A stretch of DNA of 64,000 nt from Paraburkholderia phenazinium (GCF_900100735.1 NZ_FNCJ01000001.1:778437-842436), one strand, 5' to 3'; shown: positions 51,014 through 60,636, counted from the stretch's first letter. Translations and numbers: made by a program. Notes: generated by a model not told the origin, from the sequence alone.

Positions 51014-52738
51014 ATGGCAGATTCCGCAGCATCCCCGCAGTCCCGCACGACCCGCGCCCGCTCGACGAAGCGGCGCGCCAGCACCGTCTCCACTGAGACC
51101 GAAAACAAACTGGCACGTGCTGCCCGCTCGGCGCAGCGCCTCGCCCAACTGAGCGGCGCGTCGCGCGACGACAGCACGCTCGATATGTTCCCCGACGATC
51201 CCACCCGTGCGACGCTGGAGGCGATGAATATCGATATCCGGCAGGGGACGCTGCACGGCTTTGAATTGCCGGATGTGGTGCTGGCTGCGGTGGGCGCGCC
51301 GGTGGGTTTGGATAGTGCCGCGAATGGTTCGTCCGAGGCGCGGGCGGCGCGTCGTGCGCCGCGCGAGAAGGTCGAGGCCGCCTACGCGTCGGTGCCGTTG
51401 GCCGGGTTTGAGCGTATCGAGCCGACGAACAACGCGAGCAAGTTGGCCGATGAGCCTTCCAATGCTGCGGGCTTGAGTGGTTCGAGTGGTTCGAGCACCT
51501 CGGCGCTCGCAGAGGTGAGCGGCGAGGTGGCGCGAGTCGTTGAGCCGCAGCTTTCGCAACCGGTTGCGCCGACGCTGGTTTCGCCGTCGATGGCGGCAGC
51601 GAGTCTCGTGCGCAGCGTGACCGCGCGCCGGCAGGAAACCAACCCAGCGGTCGAACCGGCTGCCACTGGCAAACCTGGCGGCGTGCCGCCCCGGCGGTTC
51701 GAGGCGACCAACGCCCAGCCGGCGACGGCTTCGCGCGAGGCGGCTACGGCATTGCCGCGCGGCGAGGCCCCGGACGGCGCGTCGGCTTCTGCTGCTGCGG
51801 GACAAGCCAAGCCGCAGATTGATGACGCGGCAGGCGTGGTCAAGGCGTCGGCAATCACCAGTGTGGATCGGGCGGCGGATGCTGCCGCAGCCGTAGCCGC
51901 AGCCACGGGGGCTTCGGGGATGGCGGTTGCACCGGCAACGGCTGGGGCGGCCAGAACTGCAACTGCAGCGGCAACCGCGACGGGGGCAACGAAGGCCGCA
52001 GCGGGAGCCACGGATGTAAATGCTGCATCGGCAACCGTTGCATCGGCGGCGAAGGCGGCAAACCCAGCAATGGCCTCGACCGCTGGCGCGGCGGTAATTG
52101 GAGCAGGCGCACTGAAGGTGCCTACGGTCGCAAACCCAACCGTAGCAACTGCAACCAAGGCGGCGGCGTCCGCAAACGCAACGGCGGCAACGGCTGCAAC
52201 CGCAACCGGCGCAACCTCAGCGATGGTTGATCCAGTACGCACCACGGCGACCCCGCGCTCGAACGCGGAGTTTGCCGCGCCGCTGCATGAAGCAGCGCCC
52301 ACCGTCCCCGAACTGGACCGAGCCCGCGCGACGGCGTTCGCTGACACGGTCGATGCGCTGTACGGCGTGATCTCCGACCAGCGCCATGCGGCGACCGATC
52401 ACTCGCGCCGGATGAAATGGATGTTGTCGATCGTGGTCGGCGCGCTGCTGATGACGGTCGCGATCGGCATCACGCAAACCGTGCTGCTAATGCGTTTGAC
52501 GCGCGAAACCACCGCGCAGCAACACCGCATCGAGCAGATGATGCAGAACCAGCAGACCGCGATGACGAGCCTGCTCGACGCCCATCTGGCGATGGCGAAT
52601 ACGGCTGCAGCGGCGCCGTCCGCTGCCTCGACGCCGGTTGCTACGTCCCATCAGGCTGCTGCCGCTGCGGCGCCTGCGAGCAAACGCAAAACCCACACGC
52701 ACGCTCACAAGCCCAAAGCGGCGACCCCTAGCCACTGA
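51014..52738 (+). CDS. Ala/Thr-rich single-pass membrane protein
   Basis: 574 residues. The N-terminus is basic and Arg/Ser-rich (SPQSRTTRARSTKRR), followed by a folded-looking stretch with DDSTLDMFPDDPTRATLEAMNIDIRQGTLHGFELPDVVLAAVGAPVG (about residues 50-100). From about 150 to 420 it is a long low-complexity segment of Ala, Thr, Val and Gly with repeated ATA/AATA units. Near residue 475 is one membrane segment (WMLSIVVGALLMTVAIGITQTVLLM), then a coiled-coil (ETTAQQHRIEQMMQNQQTAMTSLL) and a His/Lys-rich tail (KRKTHTHAHKPK). Likely anchored in the inner membrane with a long disordered region. No family recognised; antisense open frames are mirror images of its Ala codons. Confidence 0.6.
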   Translation: MADSAASPQSRTTRARSTKRRASTVSTETENKLARAARSAQRLAQLSGASRDDSTLDMFPDDPTRATLEAMNIDIRQGTLHGFELPDVVLAAVGAPVGLDSAANGSSEARAARRAPREKVEAAYASVPLAGFERIEPTNNASKLADEPSNAAGLSGSSGSSTSALAEVSGEVARVVEPQLSQPVAPTLVSPSMAAASLVRSVTARRQETNPAVEPAATGKPGGVPPRRFEATNAQPATASREAATALPRGEAPDGASASAAAGQAKPQIDDAAGVVKASAITSVDRAADAAAAVAAATGASGMAVAPATAGAARTATAAATATGATKAAAGATDVNAASATVASAAKAANPAMASTAGAAVIGAGALKVPTVANPTVATATKAAASANATAATAATATGATSAMVDPVRTTATPRSNAEFAAPLHEAAPTVPELDRARATAFADTVDALYGVISDQRHAATDHSRRMKWMLSIVVGALLMTVAIGITQTVLLMRLTRETTAQQHRIEQMMQNQQTAMTSLLDAHLAMANTAAAAPSAASTPVATSHQAAAAAAPASKRKTHTHAHKPKAATPSH

Positions 52739-52956
52739 TCTTACAGAGCTGGCCGGCCGCGCTATCGCAGCGTCGGCGGCCGGGTCAGCCAGCCGTTCCC
52801 TCCCTCTATTTCTAACTCTCGACGCACTGTGCCTCGCGGACGCGAAATTCGCGCCCAGCTTGGCTTTCTTGTTGCGATGACGCAACGCAACATCCCGCCC
52901 AAGCTATGCGACAACGGACCACATCCAAAAAATGTTGCATTGCACTAGCTTTTTCC

Positions 52957-52995
52957 TAGGGAAAACCCTATACTTCTTCTTAAGGGAAAACCCTA
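52957..52995. promoter_or_regulatory. Tandem AGGGAAAACCCTA elements
   Basis: Two identical 13-base copies (52958-52970 and 52983-52995) are 25 bp apart, each an imperfect palindrome AGGG-AAAA-CCCT. They lie immediately upstream of the small gene at 53020, in the position of an operator overlapping the promoter. A partial related copy (TTTTCCCTA) occurs near 53455. Confidence 0.5.
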
Positions 52996-53019
52996 GCACC
53001 AAATTAACCGGGAGTCGCC

Positions 53020-53178
53020 ATGAGCGTTATCTTTGCAATGTTCCAAAAGGTCAGCGACCTCTTTGCGTCGCCCCATCTGCCGATGGATTCTGATTACTCG
53101 TACGAAGCGCGTCACCGCGAAGCTGAACGCCAACGCCGCGCGCAGTCGACGCTGTTCGGCATCAAGCTGAGCGACTAA
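53020..53178 (+). CDS. Small hypothetical protein (52 residues)
   Basis: ATG 53020 follows GGGAG. The product begins hydrophobic/amphipathic (MSVIFAMFQKVSDLFASPHLP), continues with DSDYSYEARHREAERQRRAQ, a charged helix, and ends FGIKLSD. Too short for a family call. The ribosome site, the repeated operator-like elements upstream and the terminator at 53247 together argue for a real gene. Confidence 0.6.
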   Translation: MSVIFAMFQKVSDLFASPHLPMDSDYSYEARHREAERQRRAQSTLFGIKLSD

Positions 53179-53246
53179 GTCGTCTGACCTTGGCGCGGGG
53201 AACCGCGCCGGCTGTGCGCTCTGTCGGGCGCGCGAATGCTGTATTT

Positions 53247-53269
53247 AAGCCACGGTCTTGCCGTGGCTT
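53247..53269 (+). terminator. Terminator after the small gene at 53020
   Basis: A 9-bp stem AAGCCACGG/CCGTGGCTT with a 5-base loop ends in TTTGTT, 68 bases after the stop codon. Confidence 0.7.
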
Positions 53270-53626
53270 TTGTTCGTTTACGACCTGGCTTTTAGACGCT
53301 CCGGCGTGCGGCCCGGTCAATCATCATAAGAAAGCGCGCTCGGCGCAGGCCGTTGCCGGATATTTCCACGCCGAAATGAATGTAACGGTGGCTGACAGCC
53401 ATTACGCATCAAATTTCGCGGACGAGACTTCGTGAAGACGCTGAGAAACCGGCTTTTCCCTAAGGAGCAAGGCCGCTCATCGCGCCCCGAATTTGAAACG
53501 TCCTCTTACAAGCGCTCACGTATTTAAGCGATTCGCCCCGTTAAAGTGGGTTTCAGGCGTACGGCACTGGACGTCCCGGCGATCAGCCAGTCCGGTCCGA
53601 CACACAACCTTGAACGGGAGGTCACT
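53270..53626. other. Gene-free stretch before the secreted His-rich protein gene
   Basis: I see no supported gene here. It contains a TTTTCCCTAAGGAG word around 53454 related to the AGGGAAAACCCTA elements and a probable promoter region for the gene at 53627. Confidence 0.35.
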
Positions 53627-53935
53627 ATGAAAACCTTGAATAAGACATCACGCACAATTCTCGCCACGGTGTTGGCTGGCGGTGCACTGCTGAGCGCAGG
53701 TAGCGCATTTGCCCAGGCGGACCGGATCGTCATTTCGGCACCGGGTCCGATCGTTACCTACGGTCAGCCGCACATGATGCCGGTTGGCGTGCAGATTGAC
53801 ATTGGCTGGCACGGCGACCGTTACTGGGACGGCCATCGTTACTGGGAGCACGACGAGTGGATGCGCCACCATCCGCACGATTGGGACCCGCATCACTCCG
53901 GCGACCACCGTCCGCCGCCCCCGCACGAGTATTAA
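53627..53935 (+). CDS. Secreted His/Trp/Pro-rich small protein
   Basis: 102 residues from ATG 53627 behind GGGAGG. Signal peptide (ILATVLAGGALLSAGSAFAQ) and a mature part with VISAPGPIVTYGQPHMMPVGVQIDIGW, then WHGDRYWDGHRYWEHDEWMRHHPHDWDPHH and a Pro/His tail. The repeated His-Asp-Trp words could bind metal or lie on the cell surface. Such short secreted proteins with DRYWDGHRYW patterns occur in Burkholderia but have no assigned function. A terminator follows. Confidence 0.7.
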   Translation: MKTLNKTSRTILATVLAGGALLSAGSAFAQADRIVISAPGPIVTYGQPHMMPVGVQIDIGWHGDRYWDGHRYWEHDEWMRHHPHDWDPHHSGDHRPPPPHEY

Positions 53936-53978
53936 TGCGGTGGTAGCGGCGCCGACGGCGCTGTCGTAAGGTACGGCG

Positions 53979-54009
53979 AGGCCGGTCTTCCCGAAAGGGG
54001 GACCGGCCT
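53979..54009 (+). terminator. Terminator after the secreted His-rich protein
   Basis: A 9-bp stem AGGCCGGTC/GACCGGCCT, with inner CCC/GGG pairing around a GAAA loop, is followed by TGTTG, 44 bases after the stop. Confidence 0.7.
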
Positions 54010-54085
54010 TGTTGCGTTGGGCTCGCAAATTCCCACTCTGCATTATCCTTAAGCACTTTCATCGACGAACCAGCGGGAGAGCAGC

Positions 54086-55000
54086 TTGGACAAGGCAGTA
54101 GTGGGGGTAGTAGGCACGGGCTTGATGGGCGTCGGCATTGCCACGCAGAGCGCACTGCACGGACACAGGACCATCGTCCACGACGTCGACGCTGCGCGTC
54201 TCGCCAGCGTGGCGCCGAAGGCGGAAGCGGTGCTCGACGAACTGATCGACGCCGGCCGGATCGACGCCGCAGCCAAGCGCGCCGCGCTCGCGCGCATCGA
54301 AACGCACGCTACGCTCGAACCCATGGCGGACGCGCAATTCATCATCGAAGCGATTCCCGAAGTATTGGAGTCGAAGCACCGCTTATACGCGTCGCTCTCG
54401 CAACTGCTTGCCGACGATGCCATTCTCGCCAGCAACACCAGCGGTTTCCCTCCCGATCTATTGGCCGCCTCGTTGCGTGCGAAAGACCGCTTCCTGATCG
54501 CGCATTTCTGGAATCCGCCGCATATGATTCCGCTCGTCGAAGTGGTGCCCGGCACGGCGACCGATCCGCGTGTCATCGAGCAGACGGTCGCCTTGATGAG
54601 CGCAATCGGCATGGAGCCGGTGGTGCTGGCCAAAGCCATTCCGGGGTTTGTCGGTAACCGCCTGCAGTTCGCCGTGCTGCGCGAAGCGCTGAACATCGTG
54701 CGCTCGGGCGCGGCGACGCCGGAGGTGGTCGACCACGTGATGAAGGCTTCGCTCGGACGCCGCTGGGGCATTATTGGCCCGCTCGAAGGCGCGGACCTGG
54801 GCGGCCTCGATACCTTCCTCGATATCTCTACCCACCTGATGCCTGAACTGGCAAAAGATGAAGGCGTGCTCGACCTGTTGCGTGAACAAGTCGAAGCAGG
54901 ACGCGTCGGCGTGCGCAGCGGCGCTGGCTTCTATGATTGGGATGAGGCGCATCTTGCCCAGGTGAGGGAAGGGCGCAAACGGGTGATCAGCCGCGGCTGA
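54086..55000 (+). CDS. 3-hydroxyacyl-CoA dehydrogenase family protein
   Basis: 304 residues from TTG 54086 (GGGAGAG upstream). Rossmann motif VVGVVGTGLMGVGIATQSALHGHRTIVHDVD with the acidic residue for NAD. Further landmarks are FIIEAIPEVLESKHRLYASLSQLLADDAILASNTSG, RFLIAHFWNPPHMIPLVEVVPG with the catalytic His and Asn region, and FVGNRLQFAVLREALNIV. The length is that of single-domain enzymes. Besides beta-oxidation intermediates, related enzymes handle carnitine or 3-hydroxybutyryl-CoA. Standalone gene, followed at 143 bases by a flavin reductase. Confidence 0.88.
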   Translation: MDKAVVGVVGTGLMGVGIATQSALHGHRTIVHDVDAARLASVAPKAEAVLDELIDAGRIDAAAKRAALARIETHATLEPMADAQFIIEAIPEVLESKHRLYASLSQLLADDAILASNTSGFPPDLLAASLRAKDRFLIAHFWNPPHMIPLVEVVPGTATDPRVIEQTVALMSAIGMEPVVLAKAIPGFVGNRLQFAVLREALNIVRSGAATPEVVDHVMKASLGRRWGIIGPLEGADLGGLDTFLDISTHLMPELAKDEGVLDLLREQVEAGRVGVRSGAGFYDWDEAHLAQVREGRKRVISRG

Positions 55001-55143
55001 CAACCAACGTCCTAAACGCGATGCCCGAACACTCAGCGCGCGCTGTGCCCTGCTAACACGACGCGGCGCTGTTCAGGCACACCACCCGCCGCGCACACGC
55101 AGATTGGAACGACACAACCCTCTCACGCCCCAAGCCCGCCACC

Positions 55144-55758
55144 ATGAATGACACCTACTTCTACGACCCGGCCAAGGGTCACGGTCTCAAGCACGACCCG
55201 TTCAAGGCGATTGTCGCGCCGCGTCTGATCGGCTGGATCTCGACCCGCAGCGCCGCGGGCCATCTCAACCTCGCGCCGTACAGTTTCTTCGGCGCCTTCG
55301 CGACCTTTCCGGCCATCATCGGTTTCTGCAGTGAAGGCCACAAGGACAGCATCAGCAACATCGAGGAAACCGGTGAGTTCGTCTGGAACCTCGCCACCAA
55401 GCCGCTCGCCGAGCAGATGAATCGCAGCTCCGCACCGGTCGGGCCTGAGGTGGACGAATTCGAACTGGCAGGCCTCACGCCAGCGCCGGGCCGCAGCGTC
55501 GCGGTGCCGCACGTCGGCGAATCGCCCGCGGCGCTCGAATGCAAGCTGCTGCAGATCGTGCGCCTGAAGACACTTGATGGCGCGCTGATGGATAACTACC
55601 TCGCACTCGGCCAGGTGGTGGGCGTCCATATCCAGAACGCCTATCTCAAGGATGGCCTGTTCGACACGCATGCGGCGCAGCCCATCATGCGCGCGGGCTA
55701 TCGCGCGGACTATGCGCAGATCGGCGAGATGTTCGAGATGTTCCGCCCGACGGCGTGA
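55144..55758 (+). CDS. Flavin reductase-like FMN-binding protein
   Basis: 204 residues. The DIM6/NTAB split-barrel pattern is clear: KAIVAPRLIGWISTRSAAGHLNLAPYSFFGAFATFPAIIGFCSEGHKDSISNIEETGEFVWNLATKPLAEQM. Members reduce FMN with NAD(P)H for monooxygenases, or bind FMN as a flavoprotein. No monooxygenase gene is adjacent, so its partner is unknown. Cytoplasmic, monocistronic by spacing. Confidence 0.87.
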   Translation: MNDTYFYDPAKGHGLKHDPFKAIVAPRLIGWISTRSAAGHLNLAPYSFFGAFATFPAIIGFCSEGHKDSISNIEETGEFVWNLATKPLAEQMNRSSAPVGPEVDEFELAGLTPAPGRSVAVPHVGESPAALECKLLQIVRLKTLDGALMDNYLALGQVVGVHIQNAYLKDGLFDTHAAQPIMRAGYRADYAQIGEMFEMFRPTA

Positions 55759-55898
55759 GCCGTCGCATCGTCTGAACAGGGTTGCCCACGCTTGATTGAA
55801 TTTGACAATCGCCCTCGCGAAGCTGGAACGCTTGATGCTTGAAAACGGCGCTTACCGTGCCGTTTTCCCTGCCTCGTTCATCCTTCAGGAGCGCGATC

Positions 55899-56333
55899 AT
55901 GTCTACCGAATTCGCCACGCAGTTCTCGCACGTCCGTCCGCAAGACACTTCGTATCAGGACCAGGGGCTGCGCGACTTTTTCCTTTACCGCGATCTCGGC
56001 ATCGCGCAAGCGACGGGCGGCAAGGTGCTCGCGCAGCTCGTCAAGGCGAACCATGCACCAGAGCAAGGCACCGGCTGGCACCGTCATGAGGCCGATTTCC
56101 ATATCGTGATCATGCTGAAAGGTTGGGCGCGCTTCATGTACGGCGACAAGGAGACGCTCGTCGCCGCTGGCGATTGCGTGCACCAGGCACCCGGGATTGT
56201 TCACTATCTGTTCGATTACTCTGAAGATATGGAGTACATCGAAATAGTTTCACCGGCGGATTTCAAGTCGATCGACGTGGAGGGTCCGTGCGACGTGCCG
56301 GCTGTCACGCCGTGGAAAAGCGTGCCGGCTTGA
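55899..56333 (+). CDS. Cupin domain protein
   Basis: 144 residues from ATG 55899 (CAGGA upstream). The cupin barrel is shown by GTGWHRHEADFHIVIMLKGWARFMYGDKETLVAAGDCVHQAPGIVHYL with metal-binding histidines (HRHE... and H in GIVHYL). It may be an isomerase, dioxygenase-like or regulatory sugar-binding cupin; no partner is linked. An N-terminal part of 35 residues (QFSHVRPQDTSYQDQGLRDFFLYRDLGIAQATGG) is conserved in Burkholderia relatives by my recollection only. Function open. Confidence 0.8.
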   Translation: MSTEFATQFSHVRPQDTSYQDQGLRDFFLYRDLGIAQATGGKVLAQLVKANHAPEQGTGWHRHEADFHIVIMLKGWARFMYGDKETLVAAGDCVHQAPGIVHYLFDYSEDMEYIEIVSPADFKSIDVEGPCDVPAVTPWKSVPA

Positions 56334-56354
56334 AGCAGGCTCGGCCGCTTCGTC

Positions 56355-57803
56355 TTAAGCGGCGTTACTGTGTGGCGGCGTGATGACCTCGCCCGTGCCG
56401 TTGGATGAGGTGTTGGCCGCAGCACCCGCCGTCACAGCCGATGCGGCCGGCGCCGCTATGGGGGCGGCCGCCACCGCCACCGGCCGGATCGCCTGAGCAC
56501 GTGAACCGACCGATACCGCCCGCGGCTCGTTGTCGTAGATCACAGCCCGCACGCGTGGATAGATATGCCGCTCCCAGCGGTGACCGTTGAACACGCCGTA
56601 GTGCCCGACACCAGTCTGCACGTGGTGTGTTTTGAGATAAGGCCGCAGTTTGTCGCACATGTCTTGAGCGGCCAGTGTCTGCCCGACCGCGCAGATATCG
56701 TCCTTCTCGCCCTCCACGGTCAGCAGGGCCGTGCGGCGAATCTTCGACGGTTCGATCAGGCGCCCTCCCACGGCCAACTCATGCAGCGGCAGCGCATGCT
56801 GCTGGAACACGGTTTCGACGGTTTCCAGATAGAAGTCCGCCGTCAAATCCATCGTGGCGAAATACTCTTCGTAGAAGACCCGAATCGTCTCCGCCTTGGC
56901 CGGATCGCCTTTGGCGCGTTCGTAGTGCATGGTTTCGAACGAATCGAGGTGACGGCCGAGGTTCATCGCCATGAACGCGTTCAATTGCACGAAGCCAGGA
57001 TAGACGCGGCGGTGCGCGCCTGCAAAGCCAATCGGCACCGCGCTGATCAGATTGCGCTCGAACCACTCGATCGGCTTGCTCTTGGCGAGCGCGTTGACCT
57101 TGGTCGGGTTGATGCGCGTGTCGAGCGGCCCCGCCATCAACGTCATGCTCGCGGGTTGCGCGGGGTGGTCGTCTGCGGCCATGAGCGAGACCGCCGCGAG
57201 GGCGGCGACGGTCGGCTGGCACACCGCCAGCAGATGGGTGCCGGGGCCGATCGCTTCGGTGAAATCGATGATGTGCTGGACGAATTCGTCAAAGCCGAAA
57301 CGTCCCTGCGAGAGCGGTACGTCGCGCGGGTTATGCCAGTCCGTAATGTAGACGTCGTGCTCGGCGAGCATCGTCTTGACGGTGCCGCGCAGCAGCGTCG
57401 CGAAGTGGCCGGACATCGGCGCGATCACCAGCACGCGCGGCTGAGCGGGCGAGATCGCCTTATCCTTGCGGAAATGCAACAGCGAGCAGAACGGCGTGTG
57501 CGCGGCCACTTCCTCGACGATCTTGACCGGCTTGCCGTCCACCTCTACCTCATCGAGTCCGAACGGTGGCCGCTGATGCGTGAGTCCCGCCAGCGAAATC
57601 AGCTCGCACGAAGCACGCAGCGAGCGGCCGTGCGGCGTTTCGCTGAACGCGGGCCATGCGTTCAGCGAATGATTGATGAGCGCAGCGCCGTGCCGAACCG
57701 GTAGCATCAGGTCGGCAATTGCCTGGTAAGCGGGATATGCGAACAGGTTCATAGCCTTCGCACGAATGCCGAAAAGGAAGGAGCCCGAATAGAGGCAATA
57801 CAT
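56355..57803 (-). CDS. phaZ: Intracellular polyhydroxybutyrate depolymerase
   Basis: 482 residues from ATG 57803; ATG 57752 (AAGG upstream) is a good alternative giving 465. The family pattern is clear: RVLVIAPMSGHFATLLRGTVKTMLAEHDVYITDWHNPRDVP, the catalytic cysteine in HLLAVCQPTVAAL, which replaces the usual lipase-box serine as in the Ralstonia PhaZ1 type, FEMTHYERAKGD-like SFETMHYERAKGDPAKAETIRVFYEEYFATMDLTADFYLETVETVFQQ, and the His in VGHYGVFNGHRW. It mobilises stored PHB granules in the cytoplasm. The last 45 residues are a low-complexity Ala/Pro/Thr tail not seen in the short family members. Confidence 0.9.
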   Translation of the reverse strand: MYCLYSGSFLFGIRAKAMNLFAYPAYQAIADLMLPVRHGAALINHSLNAWPAFSETPHGRSLRASCELISLAGLTHQRPPFGLDEVEVDGKPVKIVEEVAAHTPFCSLLHFRKDKAISPAQPRVLVIAPMSGHFATLLRGTVKTMLAEHDVYITDWHNPRDVPLSQGRFGFDEFVQHIIDFTEAIGPGTHLLAVCQPTVAALAAVSLMAADDHPAQPASMTLMAGPLDTRINPTKVNALAKSKPIEWFERNLISAVPIGFAGAHRRVYPGFVQLNAFMAMNLGRHLDSFETMHYERAKGDPAKAETIRVFYEEYFATMDLTADFYLETVETVFQQHALPLHELAVGGRLIEPSKIRRTALLTVEGEKDDICAVGQTLAAQDMCDKLRPYLKTHHVQTGVGHYGVFNGHRWERHIYPRVRAVIYDNEPRAVSVGSRAQAIRPVAVAAAPIAAPAASAVTAGAAANTSSNGTGEVITPPHSNAA

Positions 57804-57979
57804 GTGCCAACGTTGGAGCGAGCGTTCAACACACGCCCATGCTGGCATAGCATTTGCGCTATTCCTCTCAGGGTGCCGGTTTTGCCGTGATTTGGTGCGC
57901 TTACGCACCAGCGCGTGCATGTGACTGTTACGTTACGCCGTGCGGCACGAACGTGCGTCTGCTTCAGGAGGAGATTCGT

Positions 57980-58633
57980 ATGGCGAATACCACGCTTACC
58001 ATCAGCAGCAAGAATTATTCGTCATGGTCGCTGCGAGGCTGGTTGCTGACGAAGTTCAGCGGGTTGCCTTTCGAAGAGATCGTGATGCCGGTGGACGATC
58101 CTGGTGCGCGCGCGGAATTGCTGTTGCTGTCGCCGTCGATTCTGGTGCCGTGTCTGTTCCATGACGGCATTAAGGTCTGGGACACGCTGGCGATTGCCGA
58201 GTATCTCAACGAGGTGCAGCCCGACGCCAAACTGTTGCCGGATGACCGGCGTGCGCGGGCGCACTGCCGGGCCATCAGCGGCGAGATGCATTCGGGTTTT
58301 GGCTCGCTGCGCTCGGCCTTGCCGATGAACCTGAAGGCGCACTTTCCGGGCTTCAAGGTCTGGGCGCGCGCGCAGTCAGATATTGACCGGATCGTAACGA
58401 TCTGGCGCGAGTGTCTGGAGCAGTATGGCGGACCTTACCTGTTCGGCGAACGGAGCGCTGCCGATGCCATGTACGCACCGGTGGTGACGCGCTTTGTCAC
58501 CTACGACGTCAAGCTAGACCCGGATATCGTCGAATACGGGCAGCGCATTCTCGCGCTGCCGGAGATGCAGCAATGGATGGCCGAGGCACAGCAGGAAGTC
58601 GACGAGATCGATGAACTGGACGTCGAATTCTGA
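57980..58633 (+). CDS. Glutathione S-transferase family protein
   Basis: 217 residues with an AGGAGGAG ribosome site. Thioredoxin-fold N-terminal domain with the YSSWSLRGW active-site region (serine type), SPSILVPCLFHDGIKVWDTLAIAEYLNE and the helical C-terminal domain ending LPEMQQWMAEAQQEVDEID. Related to YfcF-like GSTs. Detoxification or isomerase role unknown; divergent from phaZ over a 176-base gap. Confidence 0.9.
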   Translation: MANTTLTISSKNYSSWSLRGWLLTKFSGLPFEEIVMPVDDPGARAELLLLSPSILVPCLFHDGIKVWDTLAIAEYLNEVQPDAKLLPDDRRARAHCRAISGEMHSGFGSLRSALPMNLKAHFPGFKVWARAQSDIDRIVTIWRECLEQYGGPYLFGERSAADAMYAPVVTRFVTYDVKLDPDIVEYGQRILALPEMQQWMAEAQQEVDEIDELDVEF

Positions 58634-58659
58634 GCGCGCCGACTTGCTTGACGCTGGCG

Positions 58660-60636
58660 TCAACCTCGCCGAGTGGTGTCCAGCTTGAATACGCTGACTA
58701 CCTGCGCGAGCCGCGCGGCCTGATCGCGTAGTTCGGCGGCGGCATGTTCCGCGTTTCCGACAATCGTGGCGTTCTGCTGCGTAGCCTCGCCAATCTGCGT
58801 GACGGCGATGTTCACCTGTTCGATGCCGTCGGATTGCTCGCGCGATGCCACGCTGATCTCGCTCATGATGGCGCGCACCTGACCGACGCGTTCAACGATG
58901 CTGTGCATCGTCGCGCTCGCTTCCTCGGCAATCTTGAAGCCACCCTGGACGCGCGCTGTCGATTCGCCGATTAGCGCTTCGATCTCCTTCACAGCCGCCG
59001 CGCTGCGTTGCGCGAGGGCGCGCACTTCTGACGCCACCACCGCAAAGCCCCGGCCGTGTTCGCCAGCCCGCGCCGCCTCGACGGCGGCATTCAACGCGAG
59101 GATGTTGGTCTGAAACGCGATGCCTTCGATCACGCTGGTGATATCCGAGATCTTCTGCGAGGAACGGCTGATCTCGCCCATCGTCGAGACGACGCGCTCC
59201 ACCGCGCGGCCGCCTTCCATCGCCGCTTCGGAGGCGCTCGTCACGAGCGTATTGGCCTGCGCCGCGTGATCCGCGTTCTGCTGCACGTTCGACGTCATCT
59301 GCTCCATGCTCGCCGCGGTTTCTTCGAGGCTGCTCGCTTGCGTGGCGATGCGCGAGGCGATATCGCCGCTGCCGGCGGCGATTTTGGCCGTGCCTTGCGT
59401 CATGTCCGACGACGCATTGCGCACCTGGGTCACGATTCTTGCAAGACCTTCGCCGATGCCGTTAATGGCTTGCATCAGGCGGCCGATTTCATCGGCACGC
59501 TGGCTGTTGTCGTCCGCGAGCCGCACGCTCAGGTCGCCCGCTGCGAGACGCTCGGACGCCTTCGCTGCGGCCTCTAGCGGACGACTCACGAGGCGTCGCA
59601 CGGCAATCAGGAACAACACGGCGAACGCGGCCACCAGCGCGAGGCCGATCAGCAGGAAGTGATTGCGGGTGGCCACGACCTCGTCCATCACCTCGTCGCG
59701 CGGCGCGACGCCGCCCACCAGCCAGTGCCACTCCGGCACCGTGGTGAACGACACGTATTTGTCGTGCGCGGCGGTCTCGCCAAGCGTTGCGTCGGCCGAG
59801 CTGTATTCGAGCTGGCCCTGCTGCATGTCGAGCATTTGCTTGTAGGGGGCGTTGGCATTGTCGGCGGGCTGGCCGGCGGCGGCCGGATGCACGAGGAACT
59901 TGCCGCGGTCCGCGCCGTTCGACGCATCGAGCACGAAGTAGTAGCCGCTGTCGCCAATCTTCAGCTCGCGGATACCGTCCTGGACCGACTGGATCTGCGC
60001 GCCGACGTCCACACCGACGAAAAGCGCGCCGATCACGCGGCCGTTCGCGTCCGTGATGGGACGGTACTGCGTGATGTAGCGCTTGCCAAATAGCGCGGCA
60101 AGACCGGTATAGGGCTTGCCGGCAAGGATCAGCGCGTAAGCGGGGCCCTTGCGGTCGAGCAGGGTGCCGATCGCGCGGCTGCCGTCCTGCTTCTTCAACG
60201 ACGTGGTGACGCGCACGAAGTCGTCGCCGGTGCGCGCGAACACGGTGGCGATGGCGCCGCTGCTCTGCAGAAACTGGTCGGGAATCGAGAAGTCCATGTT
60301 GAGGACTTTGTCGCCGGCCTTGATGGTGGGCGTGGCGACGCCGTTGATATCGACCTTCTGGGTCTCGTCGAGCGTGTAGGTGGCCGGCAGGAGGCTGGCG
60401 AACAGGGTCATGGAGCGACCGACTTCGGCGGAAAGCCCCTTGTCGAACAGGGCGATCATCGCGGCGATCGAGCGGTCTTTTTCGGCAATTCGAGCCAGCA
60501 CCTGCTCGCTGACCTGCGCGCCGGCCGAGCGGGTGAGGGCCCAGGTGAAGGCGGCGAAGATCAGCGCCACTAGCGCGCACGAAAGCATGGCGAGCCTGGC
60601 GCCGACGCTGGCGCGACGCAAAGAGAGAAATTCCAT
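58660..60636 (-). CDS. Methyl-accepting chemotaxis protein (Cache-type sensor)
   Basis: 658 residues. Membrane segment ([22 protein letters not shown]), a long periplasmic single Cache domain (about residues 40-320, with [22 protein letters not shown] [31 protein letters not shown] and [35 protein letters not shown]), second membrane segment ([19 protein letters not shown]), HAMP, and the signalling hairpin [38 protein letters not shown]. It should sense a small organic acid or amine outside the cell. Second receptor of the window and of a different sensor type from the one at 47155. Confidence 0.95.
   Translation of the reverse strand: MEFLSLRRASVGARLAMLSCALVALIFAAFTWALTRSAGAQVSEQVLARIAEKDRSIAAMIALFDKGLSAEVGRSMTLFASLLPATYTLDETQKVDINGVATPTIKAGDKVLNMDFSIPDQFLQSSGAIATVFARTGDDFVRVTTSLKKQDGSRAIGTLLDRKGPAYALILAGKPYTGLAALFGKRYITQYRPITDANGRVIGALFVGVDVGAQIQSVQDGIRELKIGDSGYYFVLDASNGADRGKFLVHPAAAGQPADNANAPYKQMLDMQQGQLEYSSADATLGETAAHDKYVSFTTVPEWHWLVGGVAPRDEVMDEVVATRNHFLLIGLALVAAFAVLFLIAVRRLVSRPLEAAAKASERLAAGDLSVRLADDNSQRADEIGRLMQAINGIGEGLARIVTQVRNASSDMTQGTAKIAAGSGDIASRIATQASSLEETAASMEQMTSNVQQNADHAAQANTLVTSASEAAMEGGRAVERVVSTMGEISRSSQKISDITSVIEGIAFQTNILALNAAVEAARAGEHGRGFAVVASEVRALAQRSAAAVKEIEALIGESTARVQGGFKIAEEASATMHSIVERVGQVRAIMSEISVASREQSDGIEQVNIAVTQIGEATQQNATIVGNAEHAAAELRDQAARLAQVVSVFKLDTTRRG

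Noticed and set aside
51855..52240. CRISPR-like or tandem DNA repeat inside the Ala-rich gene
   Set aside because: The repetition is at the amino-acid level (Ala/Thr) with varied codons and irregular spacing; there is no repeat-spacer structure.
51382..52347. Alanine/valine-rich minus-strand frame of 321 codons opposite the Ala-rich membrane protein
   Set aside because: It is the complement of the Ala/Thr codon run; it has no plausible start site and no membrane or signal pattern that is independent of the repeat.
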